From: Rhodococcus sp. Leaf278
Lineage (GTDB): Bacteria; Actinomycetota; Actinomycetes; Mycobacteriales; Mycobacteriaceae
Assembly (NCBI RefSeq): GCF_001426085.1
Contig: NZ_LMRR01000002.1
Location: 91,038-155,037 of the forward strand
Length of the DNA stretch: 64,000 nucleotides
Direction of reading: 5' to 3'
In this document: one piece after another, positions 9,501 through 17,259 of the stretch
How the letters are laid out: each line of letters opens with the position of its first letter
How positions within the stretch are numbered: position 1 is the first letter of the stretch
Made by a program: the position numbers and the translations under genes
Notes under the pieces: model-generated
What the model was told of the DNA's origin: nothing
The model's database searches: none
The model's input: the letters and a program-made list of their open reading frames with translations, nothing else

Positions 9501-9813
9501 CGGCGAAGCGAACGACTCCATAGAAACCGTCGTGATCGGTGATGGCGATGGATTCGAGGCCCAGGCGTACCGCTTCTTCGACCATCTCCTCCGGCTGCGA
9601 GGCACCGTCGAGAAAGCTGAACGCCGAGTGCGCATGCAATTCTGCATACGGCGTCACCGACAGTGCGGGCTTGTCGATGGTGCGGTCGTAGACGTCCCGC
9701 TTTCGCGACCACGCCGGGCTGTCGCCGCCGTCGCCCTGGGCCGCAGGCTTGGGACGTCCGGACAGGACACGCTCCATCTCCGACCACGTGGGTGGTCCGT
9801 CGTTCCATCCCAT
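6538..9813 (-). CDS. dnaE2: error-prone DNA polymerase DnaE2 (ImuC)
   Basis: About 1091 residues of C-family polymerase. An N-terminal PHP domain (AELHAHSAFSFLDG), palm with the catalytic PDIDIDIESD acidic triad region, a fingers/HhH region, and a C-terminal OB fold that ends in residues shared with mycobacterial DnaE2. With ImuA' and ImuB it forms the SOS mutasome that carries out translesion synthesis and damage-induced mutagenesis. The frame opens 37 codons further upstream, but ATG 9813 is preceded by GAGGGAGGG and leaves the SOS box outside the coding region. A LexA box lies 67 bp upstream, so DNA-damage induction is expected. imuA'-imuB sit about 7 kb away in a separate operon. Confidence 0.95.
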   Translation of the reverse strand: MGWNDGPPTWSEMERVLSGRPKPAAQGDGGDSPAWSRKRDVYDRTIDKPALSVTPYAELHAHSAFSFLDGASQPEEMVEEAVRLGLESIAITDHDGFYGVVRFAEAARALGIGTVFGAELSLDSDRSRAGATDPDGTHLLVLARGQEGYRRLSRRIAAAHLAGGVKGKPQYDIDELTDAAGGHWQILTGCRKGHVRQALARGGPEAAEAALRTLVDRFGPDRVTVELTRHGIADDDERNDALATLARKYSLPMIATTAAHYASPRSRRLAMAMAAVRARSSLDEAAGWMAPTGGAHLRSGAEMAELFAHYPGAVRGAVELGRECSFDLKLIAPRLPPFEVPDGYTEISYLRRLTFEGAARRYGPQSANPAAYSQLEYELDIIERLEFPGYFLVVHDIVDFCKTHDILCQGRGSAANSAVCYAIGITNVDPVANKLLFERFLAPERDGPPDIDIDIESDRREEAIQHVYAKYGRTHAAQVANVITYRGKSSVRDMARALGFSQGQQDAWSKQITRWSGIGDQEGDGIPESVLQLARQIEGFPRHLGIHSGGMVICDRPIADVCPVEWATMENRSVLQWDKDDCAAVGLVKFDMLGLGMLSALHYMMDLIAEHKGIDIDLASIDLSEPEVYEMLQRADSVGVFQVESRAQMATLPRLKPRNFYDLVVEVALIRPGPIQGGSVHPYIKRRNGLEPVIFEHPSLKKALDRTLGVPLFQEQLMQMAIDVAGFSAADADQLRRAMGSKRSPEKMELLRGRFYDGMRDLHGITGEAADRIYEKLSAFANFGFPESHSQSFASLVFYSSWFKLHHPAAFCAGLLRAQPMGFYSPQSLVADARRHGVLVHGADVNASLGHANLEGDGLEIRMGLADVKFIGTALAQKIVDARDSQGPYSSFLDLTGRVELSVAQAESLATSGALGCFGITRREALWAAGAAAGERPGLLPGIGASTKAPALPGMTDLDLASADVWATGVSPNSYPTQFFRDRLESLGVVPANRLLQIPDGDRVLVGGAVTHRQRPATAGGVTFINLEDETGMVNVVCSVGLWAKYRKLAITAPALLIRGKVQNAEGAVTVVADHLQLMDLRVASRSRDFR

Positions 9814-9841
9814 CGAGCCCTCCCTCACTGCATCGCCACTG

Positions 9842-9874
9842 CCGTTTGCCGATATCAACCGTTTGCCGATATCA
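9842..9874. repeat. tandem 16-bp repeat in dnaE2 leader
   Basis: Two perfect copies of CCGTTTGCCGATATCA (9842-9857 and 9859-9874; period 17) lie between the SOS box and the dnaE2 start. Each copy contains a GATATC palindrome. This part of the leader or promoter should be close to or just downstream of the dnaE2 transcription start. Confidence 0.85.
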
Positions 9875-9879
9875 CTGCA

Positions 9880-9895
9880 TCGAACACTTGTTCTA
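9880..9895. promoter_or_regulatory. LexA SOS box, dnaE2/MMPL divergent region
   Basis: TCGAAC-ACTT-GTTCTA matches the mycobacterial SOS consensus TCGAAC-N4-GTTCGA at 11 of 12 conserved positions. It sits 67 bp before dnaE2 and 77 bp before the divergent MMPL transporter gene, so LexA could affect both. Confidence 0.85.
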
Positions 9896-9972
9896 ATGAG
9901 AGCACGAGGGTCCGACACGATCAACTACAGTCGAGTCGCCACAGACCCCTTCCACAGAGCCGGAGCACCGTC

Positions 9973-12102
9973 GTGACCCGTTGGGCCTCGTTCGTCGTAT
10001 CGCACAAACGATGGGTGCTGGCAGTCGTCGTTGCCGTCGTCGCTGTCGGCGGGGTGTTGGGGCTGAGCGTCTTCTCGAAACTGAGCGAGGGCGGCTATGC
10101 CGACGCCGGCAGTGAGTCCTCGGAGGTGGCACGCCTGGTCCAGGGCATCGGTCAGCCGACGCCGGACATCGTGGCGATCTACACCGCACCCGACGGCGAG
10201 ACGATCGACGACATCGGACCCCGAGTACAGGCGACGCTCGACGAGTTCACCGGTCGATACACCCTCGGCAACGTGAATTCGTACTGGACCGCAGACCCGG
10301 TCAGCAAAGAATTCCTGGTCTCGAAGGACCGAACGAAGGCACTGGTGACGGTGTCCCTCGGTGCCAACTCGGGCGTCACGTTCAATACCTTCGGCGAACT
10401 TCCGCCCCAGCTCGAAGTACCCGGCGTCGAGTCGCAGTTCGCCGGAGCCTCCGTGGTCGGAGTGTCGCTCAGTGAGACACTCGAAAGCGACCTCGTCCGC
10501 TCGGAGCTCATCGCAGTCCCCATCACACTGCTGCTGCTGATCTTCATCTTCGGCGGCGTGATCGCCGCGGCGGTTCCGGTGTTCGTCGGCATCCTGAGCG
10601 TGCTCAGCTCCCTGGCGATCCTGCGCGTCCTCACCGAGTTCACCGAAGTCAGCTCGTTCTCGATCAACGTCGCGTCGCTGTTGGGACTGGGGCTGGCCAT
10701 CGACTACGGACTGTTCATCGTCAGCCGGTTCCGCGAAGAACTACGCAGTGGGTCGACGCCGATCGACGCGACCGTCCGCACCGTCGCCACTGCCGGCAAG
10801 ACCGTCGTCTTCTCAGGACTGCTGTTGGTCTGTGCGTTCGCCGGCATGCTCGTCTTCCCCCAGGCGGTGATCCGATCCCTCGGATTCGGCGCCATGGCCG
10901 CGGTGGCGAGCGCCGCGGCCCTGTCACTGACCGTCGTTCCGGCATTGCTCGCAATTCTCGGCACCCACATCAATTCCTGGACCTGGTCGCGTACTGCGTC
11001 CGATCGCAGCGATGCACGCGCACACAAGTTCTGGGGTGGTGTCGTCACCCGTGTGATGAAGCATCCAGGAATCGTCGCAGCCGTCATCGTCGCTGGGTTG
11101 CTGATCATCGCCACCCCGATCCTCAAGGTCTCGCTCGGCGAGGTCGACTACACGGCGTTGCCGAAAGACAACCCTGCGCGCATGGCGTTCGAGACACTCG
11201 GCACCGACTTCGAGTCGACCGGTGACGGTGCCACCGTTGTTCTTCGTGGCCTGGACGGCGTGAAGCCTCAGGGCGCACCCATTGCAGCTCTGACCTCGGC
11301 TGTGGAATCCACGCCCGGTATCGCCCGCGCCGAATTCATCGGCTCCAAAGACGATTTCGTGACCCTCGAGGCGGCCTACAGCGAACCGACCGGCCGACTG
11401 ACCGAGGCCGAATCACAATCCGACGCAGTGTCTGCACTGCGCTCGATCACCCCTCCTGACGGTACCGAGATCCTCGTCGGCGGCGGACGCGCCAACATCG
11501 ACGACGGAAACGCGGCCATCGCGAAGTGGCTACCGGTGATGATCTCGATCATGGTCGTCTCGACGCTGGTACTGCTGTTCCTCGCATTCGGCTCGATCGT
11601 GTTGCCGATCAAGGCTGTACTGATGGCAGGCCTGAGCTTGGGCGCAACCTTCGGTGCCCTGACGTGGGTGTTCCAGGAAGGTCACGGGGCAGGACTGATC
11701 GGCGTCACCCCAGGACCACTCGAATCGACGTTCGTGGTCCTCATCCTCGCAGTCATCTTCGGCTTGTCGACCGACTACGAAGTGTTCCTGATGTCTCGCA
11801 TGGTCGAAGCTCGCGCGGCGGGTGCGAGCACCGAAGAAGCCGTTGTCTTCGGCGCTCAGCGCACCGGACGTATCGTCACCGCAGCAGCGCTGATTCTGAT
11901 CGTGGTCACCGGGGCGTTCACCATCTCGGGTCTGTCGATCATGAAGTTTCTCGGCTTCGGCGTCATTCTCGCCCTGATCATCGACGCCACCATCATCCGT
12001 ATGCTGCTGGTTCCGTCCTTGGTCAAGCTCATGGGTGAGGCCAATTGGTGGGCTCCGGCATGGATGAAGAAAGTGCACGACAAGGCCGGTATCGGCCACT
12101 AG
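9973..12102 (+). CDS. MMPL family RND transporter
   Basis: A 709-residue inner-membrane protein with the duplicated RND layout. There is a membrane helix at about residues 15-33, a soluble domain, a block of helices at about 170-340 (including GLGLAIDYGLFIVSRF with the Asp-Tyr pair typical of MmpL proton relay), a second soluble domain, and a second helical block at about 520-690 with FGLSTDYEVFLMSRM. The compact size resembles the small MMPL proteins rather than MmpL3. Proton-driven export of a lipid or hydrophobic compound is expected; the substrate is unknown. The GTG start at 9973 follows GGAG at a suitable distance and the first membrane segment comes straight after it. An SDR/acyl-reductase gene follows 34 bp later on the same strand, which hints at a lipid-related pair. 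Confidence 0.88.
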   Translation: MTRWASFVVSHKRWVLAVVVAVVAVGGVLGLSVFSKLSEGGYADAGSESSEVARLVQGIGQPTPDIVAIYTAPDGETIDDIGPRVQATLDEFTGRYTLGNVNSYWTADPVSKEFLVSKDRTKALVTVSLGANSGVTFNTFGELPPQLEVPGVESQFAGASVVGVSLSETLESDLVRSELIAVPITLLLLIFIFGGVIAAAVPVFVGILSVLSSLAILRVLTEFTEVSSFSINVASLLGLGLAIDYGLFIVSRFREELRSGSTPIDATVRTVATAGKTVVFSGLLLVCAFAGMLVFPQAVIRSLGFGAMAAVASAAALSLTVVPALLAILGTHINSWTWSRTASDRSDARAHKFWGGVVTRVMKHPGIVAAVIVAGLLIIATPILKVSLGEVDYTALPKDNPARMAFETLGTDFESTGDGATVVLRGLDGVKPQGAPIAALTSAVESTPGIARAEFIGSKDDFVTLEAAYSEPTGRLTEAESQSDAVSALRSITPPDGTEILVGGGRANIDDGNAAIAKWLPVMISIMVVSTLVLLFLAFGSIVLPIKAVLMAGLSLGATFGALTWVFQEGHGAGLIGVTPGPLESTFVVLILAVIFGLSTDYEVFLMSRMVEARAAGASTEEAVVFGAQRTGRIVTAAALILIVVTGAFTISGLSIMKFLGFGVILALIIDATIIRMLLVPSLVKLMGEANWWAPAWMKKVHDKAGIGH

Positions 12103-12110
12103 CCCAGGAA

Positions 12111-12126
12111 CTTACTTCGGAGTAAG
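12111..12126. promoter_or_regulatory. inverted repeat before acyl-CoA reductase-like gene
   Basis: CTTACT-TCGG-AGTAAG is a perfect 6-bp inverted repeat in the 34-bp gap between the MMPL gene and the next CDS, 10 bp before its start codon. The short arms and spacer look like a TetR-type operator more than a terminator. Confidence 0.5.
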
Positions 12127-12136
12127 GTCGGCTCGC

Positions 12137-14137
12137 ATGGCGAACTACATCGTGACCGGCGGTACCGGGTTTCTCGGGAAGAACGTCCTACCCCGACTGC
12201 TGGAGCGTGATGCGAACGCTGTGATCCACGTGCTGGTGCGCCCGACCTCGGTGGCTCGCCTCGAGCGACACGCGCAGCACCTCGACGGCGGCGATCGGAT
12301 TCGTCCGTTGATCGGTGATCTCACCGAGCCCGAGCTCGGACTCTCCGACGTGCCGTCCGACATCGACCACATCCTCCATCTCGGTGCCGTCTACGACCTG
12401 ACCGCAGGCGACGAGCAGACACCGACCAATGTCGCCGGAACCGCCTCGGTCATCGGTCTGGCCGAGAAGACCGGCGCTCGGCTGCACCACATCTCGTCGA
12501 TCGCCGTTGCCGGAGACTACCGAGGGACGTTCTCCGAGAACGATTTCGACCTCGGCCAGAGATTTCCGACGGCCTATCATCGCACCAAGTTCGAGTCCGA
12601 GAAATTGGTCCGCGACAGCACCGTGGACTGGCGGGTCTACCGGCCTGCCGCGATCATCGGACACTCGGAGACCGGAGCCATCGACAAGATCGACGGGCCG
12701 TACTACTTCTTTCCGTTCTTTGCACAACTGGCCAAGCTACCCTCCGTGCTACCGATCACGGTGCCGAAGATGGGCAATACCAACCTGGTACCGGTCGACT
12801 ACGTCGCCGACGCCATCGTCGAGCTCGTGCACCGAGACACGGCTTCCCACAGTGTTTTTCATTTGGTGAACCCGAGTCCGCAGTCCATGGCCGAGGTGTA
12901 CTCCGCATTCTCGACGGCGGCCGGATCCCGAGCGAAAGTTCTCGACGTTCCCGGAGCATTGGTTGCCCCGGTCGTCTCCCCCAAGTCCCGAGCGGTACGA
13001 AAGCAACGCAACGCCGCCCTCCGCGATCTCGGCGTCCCACCGGTCATGCTCGATCACCTGACACTGCCCACCGTGTTCGAGTCGGCAGCGACCCAGAAAG
13101 CGTTGCACGGCAGCTCGATCACTTCGCCCCCACTGCGGACCTACGCGGATCGAGTATGGACGTACTGGCAGAAGAACTTCGATCCTCAGCGGAACCGCCG
13201 GGACGACCCGCGGGGACCACTGTTCGGTCGTCACATCATCATCACCGGCGGGTCGTCCGGCATCGGCCGAGCCAGTGCCGAGGCTGCGGCACGCAAGGGT
13301 GCTGTGGTCATTCTTCTGGCCCGCGGACAAGATCAGCTCGACGAAGTGGTCGAGCATATTCGCGAATCGGGCGGCACCGCCTACGGTTACCCGTGCGACG
13401 TGACCGACACCGAATCGGTGGACCACACCGTGAAAACCGTTCTGAGCGAACACGGTCACGTCGACATGCTGGTGAACAGCGCCGGCCGATCCATCCGCCG
13501 CTCGCTCTATAGGTCCACAGACCGGTTGCACGATTACGAGCGCACCATGGCCGTCAACTACTTCGGAGCGATTCGATTGGTGCTGGCGCTGCTACCGCAC
13601 CTGCGCGAACGCCAGTTCGGACATGTAGTCAACATCTCCAGTGCCGCAGTACTGGGACACCCTCCGCGCTTCTCGGCCTATGTGGCGAGCAAGGCCGCAC
13701 TCGATGGCTTCACCGATGTTGCTGCCGCAGAAACACTCTCGGACGGAATCACTTACACCACCATCCACATGCCCCTGGTGGACACCCCGATGATCACCCC
13801 GACAGGCGACAAGAACGTCGGCCCCGTGTTCTCACCCGAGAAGGCCGCTGCGATGGTGATCCGCGCACTGAGCGACAAGCCCAAACGCATCGATACACCG
13901 TTGGGAACACTGGGACAGTACGGAGCCATCTTCAGCCCCAAGGGCAAAGATCGCACGATGCATCAGCATTACCGAAAATTTGCCGAATCCGCTGCTGCCA
14001 AGGGCGAAGTGCCGATACCCGTCGAGGACGGGAAGGTACCTTACCGAGTCCGCCCCTACGATCCGAAGACACCGACAGCACGCATCGGCAAGGTCATCCG
14101 GCGCGTCGGCAGATTGGTCCCCGGCACCAGTTGGTGA
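12137..14137 (+). CDS. two-domain SDR, fatty acyl-CoA reductase-like (AcrA1 type)
   Basis: A 666-residue fusion. Residues 1 to about 330 form an extended SDR/thioester-reductase-like domain (TGGTGFLGKN cofactor loop near residue 8; catalytic YHRTK near 152). Residues about 365-620 form a classical SDR (TGGSSGIGRA near 371; NSAG; Ser in NISSAAVLG; YVASK near 513). This order matches mycobacterial AcrA1/Rv3391 and related fatty acyl-CoA reductases that make aldehydes or alcohols for wax esters or mycolate-related lipids. The substrate is inferred from the family. It is probably cotranscribed with, or separately controlled from, the upstream MMPL gene through the inverted repeat in the 34-bp gap. 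Confidence 0.85.
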   Translation: MANYIVTGGTGFLGKNVLPRLLERDANAVIHVLVRPTSVARLERHAQHLDGGDRIRPLIGDLTEPELGLSDVPSDIDHILHLGAVYDLTAGDEQTPTNVAGTASVIGLAEKTGARLHHISSIAVAGDYRGTFSENDFDLGQRFPTAYHRTKFESEKLVRDSTVDWRVYRPAAIIGHSETGAIDKIDGPYYFFPFFAQLAKLPSVLPITVPKMGNTNLVPVDYVADAIVELVHRDTASHSVFHLVNPSPQSMAEVYSAFSTAAGSRAKVLDVPGALVAPVVSPKSRAVRKQRNAALRDLGVPPVMLDHLTLPTVFESAATQKALHGSSITSPPLRTYADRVWTYWQKNFDPQRNRRDDPRGPLFGRHIIITGGSSGIGRASAEAAARKGAVVILLARGQDQLDEVVEHIRESGGTAYGYPCDVTDTESVDHTVKTVLSEHGHVDMLVNSAGRSIRRSLYRSTDRLHDYERTMAVNYFGAIRLVLALLPHLRERQFGHVVNISSAAVLGHPPRFSAYVASKAALDGFTDVAAAETLSDGITYTTIHMPLVDTPMITPTGDKNVGPVFSPEKAAAMVIRALSDKPKRIDTPLGTLGQYGAIFSPKGKDRTMHQHYRKFAESAAAKGEVPIPVEDGKVPYRVRPYDPKTPTARIGKVIRRVGRLVPGTSW

Positions 14138-14146
14138 GGAGTGGCG

Positions 14147-14911
14147 TCATGGGGCCACGGCGGTCCACAGAGTCCAGCGATCGCGTTCGATCACCTCACC
14201 GGATGCCAGGCGACCACGCAGATGCTGGACCAACTGCGCGAGTTCGACGTCGGAGAGTTCGTGCAGGATGGAGCGCCCGGTTCTGCCGGCTATCTCCGTC
14301 AGATACTGCTCACGATCGGTGTAGCGTCGACGAGTTTCCCAGAGTGGTTGCGTGGCAACGTCGGTGAATCCTGGCCGAGAGAGCGCGGCCGATACATCGT
14401 CGACGTCGTGTCGGCGGCGATCCTCGACCCGCGACAACCGCGGAAACGCATCGAAGAAGTAACCACGCGGATTCGTGCGCGATCCTGCCAGTGTCGCGTC
14501 CTTGCCCGTCCTGTCCTGGACGATCGCGATACCACCCGGCCTCAGCAGCCGGAACATCTCTGTTGCCAGGGCGGATGCGTCGGGCAGGTGATGGACGAGA
14601 GCACGAGCGAACACGATGTCTGCCAGGCCGTCGGGTAGGCCGGTGCGCTCAGCCGGTGCACACTCGAACGCAATGTCCGAGGGCGACGATCGGCGAGCGG
14701 ACTCCAGGATCGGTTTACTCGAATCGATAGCTGTGACGTGCGCTCCCAGTGCGTGCCATGCCCGCGCATAAGTGCCCCCGCCACATCCGAGATCGACGAC
14801 GTACGCACCGACCGGATCGACGATATCGGTGATCGCGGCAACCCAGGAAGGGTCGGCCTCACGACCGGAATAGGTGTCGGCATTGGCTGGATCTCCGAAG
14901 TCGATGGGCAT
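14147..14911 (-). CDS. class I SAM-dependent methyltransferase
   Basis: About 254 residues. The Rossmann motif I VVDLGCGGGTYAR (near residue 44), motif II acidic residue (TAIDSS), and the Methyltransf_11-type motif LVHHLPDASALATEMFRLLRPGG are clear. It transfers a methyl group from SAM to an unknown small-molecule or lipid substrate. ATG 14911 (MPIDFGDPANADTYSG) is preferred over a start seven codons upstream. Its start region faces a divergent ArsR-type regulator 55 bp away, which may control it. Its 3' end is convergent with the acyl-CoA reductase-like gene, with 9 bp between them. Confidence 0.82.
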   Translation of the reverse strand: MPIDFGDPANADTYSGREADPSWVAAITDIVDPVGAYVVDLGCGGGTYARAWHALGAHVTAIDSSKPILESARRSSPSDIAFECAPAERTGLPDGLADIVFARALVHHLPDASALATEMFRLLRPGGIAIVQDRTGKDATLAGSRTNPRGYFFDAFPRLSRVEDRRRHDVDDVSAALSRPGFTDVATQPLWETRRRYTDREQYLTEIAGRTGRSILHELSDVELAQLVQHLRGRLASGEVIERDRWTLWTAVAP

Positions 14912-14966
14912 GTGGATCAGTACACCGAGCACGGCTGGCGATCGCCACCATTTAGTGTGGGACTAC

Positions 14967-15941
14967 ATGCTCGCACTTCATCTCCGAGCCGCCGACCTGG
15001 CGGATACCTCGTTGACCGTCTCGCCGCTGTTCGAGACGGTCCTGAGCCTGCGTGCCTGGACCTCGCCGAATCGCCACCGTCTGCACGAGCCGTGGCGTCG
15101 ACGCGTCGCCACGGCATGGCAGCAGTGTGACACCGAGATGCTGACGGCGTTGGTCTCTCCCGACGGCAGAATCCCCGACTTTCTCGCTCCTCGTCCGCCC
15201 AACCAGGCCCCGGCCTTCGAAGACGAGATCGCCGTTGTCGGCGCAACACCGGCACTGGAGTTGCGACGCGATATTGCCGCCGCCTTCTCCGGAGACGTTC
15301 CTGCGGTCCTCATCGGTCCGGCCCGAGCGGTGCGCACCCGTACAGTCCAGGCACTCTCGCACTACTGGGCCACGTGCCTCGAACCCGACTGGGCCCGGAT
15401 CCGAGCGGTACTGGACGGTGATGTGGACTACCGAGCACAACAGCTCTCGCACTTCGGGGCACGAAAGATGTTCGAGCACCTCGATTCCCGAGTTCGATGG
15501 GACGACGGCGTGCTGTGGGTCGACCGGCTCGAGGACCAGGTGTGGGTCGACGTCGACGGACGTGGACTTCCACTGATTCCGTCGGTGTTCGTGCACGGCG
15601 CGATCACTCAGACGAGCCTCACGCGGGCTCCCTCCCTGGTGTATCCGGCCCGCGGGCGTGGCGCAGTGTGGGACGGCGCACTGTGGAACCTGGCACGGAC
15701 AGCTCCGAACCGAGCACTGACCAATCTTCTCGGTACCCAACGTGCAACGATTCTCACGGTGCTCGACGCGCCCACCACCACCGGGGAACTCGCTGTTGCA
15801 CTGGGCGTCTCACCCAGCGCGGCGAGCCAGCATCTTCGCGTTCTGCGCGAAGCCGCGGCGGTGCGACGCGTCCGGCAGGGACGATCGGTGCTGTACGTAC
15901 GCACAGCCCTCGGGGACGAGTTGGTCGGACGGCAGGGGTAG
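14967..15941 (+). CDS. ArsR-like winged-helix regulator (DUF5937 type)
   Basis: A 324-residue protein. The N-terminal 230 residues resemble the DUF5937 domain found in actinobacterial regulators (start MLALHLRAADLADTS). The C-terminal 80 residues form an ArsR winged helix (LLGTQRATILTVLDAPTTTGELAVALGVSPSAASQHLRVLREAA). No metal-binding Cys set is evident, so the ligand is unknown. The reading frame is open upstream; ATG 14967 matches the usual family N-terminus. It is divergent from a methyltransferase gene and likely regulates it or itself. Confidence 0.82.
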   Translation: MLALHLRAADLADTSLTVSPLFETVLSLRAWTSPNRHRLHEPWRRRVATAWQQCDTEMLTALVSPDGRIPDFLAPRPPNQAPAFEDEIAVVGATPALELRRDIAAAFSGDVPAVLIGPARAVRTRTVQALSHYWATCLEPDWARIRAVLDGDVDYRAQQLSHFGARKMFEHLDSRVRWDDGVLWVDRLEDQVWVDVDGRGLPLIPSVFVHGAITQTSLTRAPSLVYPARGRGAVWDGALWNLARTAPNRALTNLLGTQRATILTVLDAPTTTGELAVALGVSPSAASQHLRVLREAAAVRRVRQGRSVLYVRTALGDELVGRQG

Positions 15942-15957
15942 AGCCGACACACGAGGT

Positions 15958-16467
15958 TCAGCGAAACAGAGCCTGTGCCCACACTCGCAGAAATCCCTGA
16001 CTCAGGTACCCCAGTGAGCCGATCGCCAGTAGCCACTTGACGGTACTGACCACGGTGGTGGCGCGAACGACGGTGTCGGTGATCTGTTCTCGGTTGTCCA
16101 CCAGGATCAGACCGACGATGTTCTCGATGTAGTCACCGGCGGCCGAGGCCACGGGCGCGACGGCCAATGCCGTTGTCGCCGCGGGACTCAGCGGCGTCTT
16201 CGCCGCCAGGCTGCGTGCGCCGGCCCTGAGCGCGATGGCGTAGATCGCCGGATGCACGAAGTCGGGGAAATAGTGGCTACGGAATCTGGCGATCTCGGTC
16301 TCGTCCATGCTCGTCAGGTTCTGCCGGTAGCGCTGGGCGGACCACGCCGTCTGCACGGCAAGCACATTCGGGGCAGTGGGTCCGAGCAACCGAGCAATGA
16401 TGGCCTGCGACACGACGAACAGTGCCGACCAACCCAGCATCCGACGATCCAGCACACCGAGAGTCAT
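15958..16467 (-). CDS. hypothetical four-helix membrane protein
   Basis: A 169-residue protein with hydrophobic segments near residues 11-28, 70-85, 95-112 and 140-158, probably an inner-membrane protein. No enzyme motif is recognised. The frame extends far upstream, antisense-like to the hydrolase gene, but ATG 16467 starts just before the first membrane segment and 11 bp after the hydrolase stop. The pair is therefore read as an operon. Function unknown. Confidence 0.65.
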   Translation of the reverse strand: MTLGVLDRRMLGWSALFVVSQAIIARLLGPTAPNVLAVQTAWSAQRYRQNLTSMDETEIARFRSHYFPDFVHPAIYAIALRAGARSLAAKTPLSPAATTALAVAPVASAAGDYIENIVGLILVDNREQITDTVVRATTVVSTVKWLLAIGSLGYLSQGFLRVWAQALFR

Positions 16468-16478
16468 ATCAGTAGACC

Positions 16479-17237
16479 CTAGTGCGCGAGGAACGGAAGA
16501 ACTGTGGCCTCGAACGCCGAGTAACCGTCGCGATGGATGCTGTGCCCGGTGCGGAACGCCTCGACGCGGCAGGTCGAGATCTCGGCGACCATCGCGTCGA
16601 GCCGAACCGGATCGACCATGCCGCCGGGACCTCCGCGAAGCACCAATGTCGGAGCGGTGATGTCGGCCAACGACTCCCACCACTGCGGATTCGGCCGACG
16701 GAACTGTTCGAGAGCAGTGGCAGTCATCGACCGATCGAACGCGAGTACCGCACGAGGATGCAGAACAATGCTGGTCGCCGCATGCCAGAGCTCGGTGACC
16801 GATGGCATCTTGCCCGTCAGAGTCGGCGGGGCATCCCCCGGCCTGATCGGTATCGGAAGTTCTTCGAGTACCAGGCGGCGGACGAGTGACGGGCGACGCT
16901 GCGCGACGAGCGAGACCGCATATCCGCCGAGGGAATGCCCGACGAGATCGACTTCGGTGAGCCCGAGGTGGTCGATCAGAGCGAGGAGATCCCCACCGAA
17001 CGAGTCGAACTCGTACGTGGAGGTGTGAGCGCTCTTGCCGTGACCGCGCAGATCGACGGTGATCACCCGGCGACCTAGAGCGGTCAGTGCTCGGGCGAAG
17101 CGATCCCAGGTTCCACTGTCCCCGCCCATGCCGTGCACCAACATCACCGGCGTCGCGCTCACGTGTTCCGGCGGGACGAACGAGCGATAGGCGATATCGA
17201 CGCCACCGAGGTCGACCGTCTCCGACATCATCTGCAT
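16479..17237 (-). CDS. alpha/beta hydrolase
   Basis: A 252-residue alpha/beta-hydrolase fold. Oxyanion HGMGGDSGTW near residue 35, nucleophile elbow GHSLGG near 99-104, an acidic-residue region after TLVLRGGPGG, and a C-terminal catalytic His in TGHSIHRDG. An esterase, lipase or C-C hydrolase is expected; the substrate is unknown. Several in-frame ATG codons cluster at the start (residues 1, 3 and 4), so the exact initiator is uncertain by nine bases. It lies 22 bp downstream of imuB and 11 bp upstream of a small membrane protein gene, so some SOS read-through is possible. Confidence 0.85.
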   Translation of the reverse strand: MQMMSETVDLGGVDIAYRSFVPPEHVSATPVMLVHGMGGDSGTWDRFARALTALGRRVITVDLRGHGKSAHTSTYEFDSFGGDLLALIDHLGLTEVDLVGHSLGGYAVSLVAQRRPSLVRRLVLEELPIPIRPGDAPPTLTGKMPSVTELWHAATSIVLHPRAVLAFDRSMTATALEQFRRPNPQWWESLADITAPTLVLRGGPGGMVDPVRLDAMVAEISTCRVEAFRTGHSIHRDGYSAFEATVLPFLAH

Positions 17238-17259
17238 TCACTCGAATGTAGCGGTCTCG

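Noticed and set aside
15958-17241. One 427-codon frame joining the small membrane protein to upstream sequence
   Set aside because: The N-terminal part runs out of frame through the alpha/beta hydrolase gene, is Arg/Ser-rich nonsense, and the hydrophobic part starts at its own ATG (16467).
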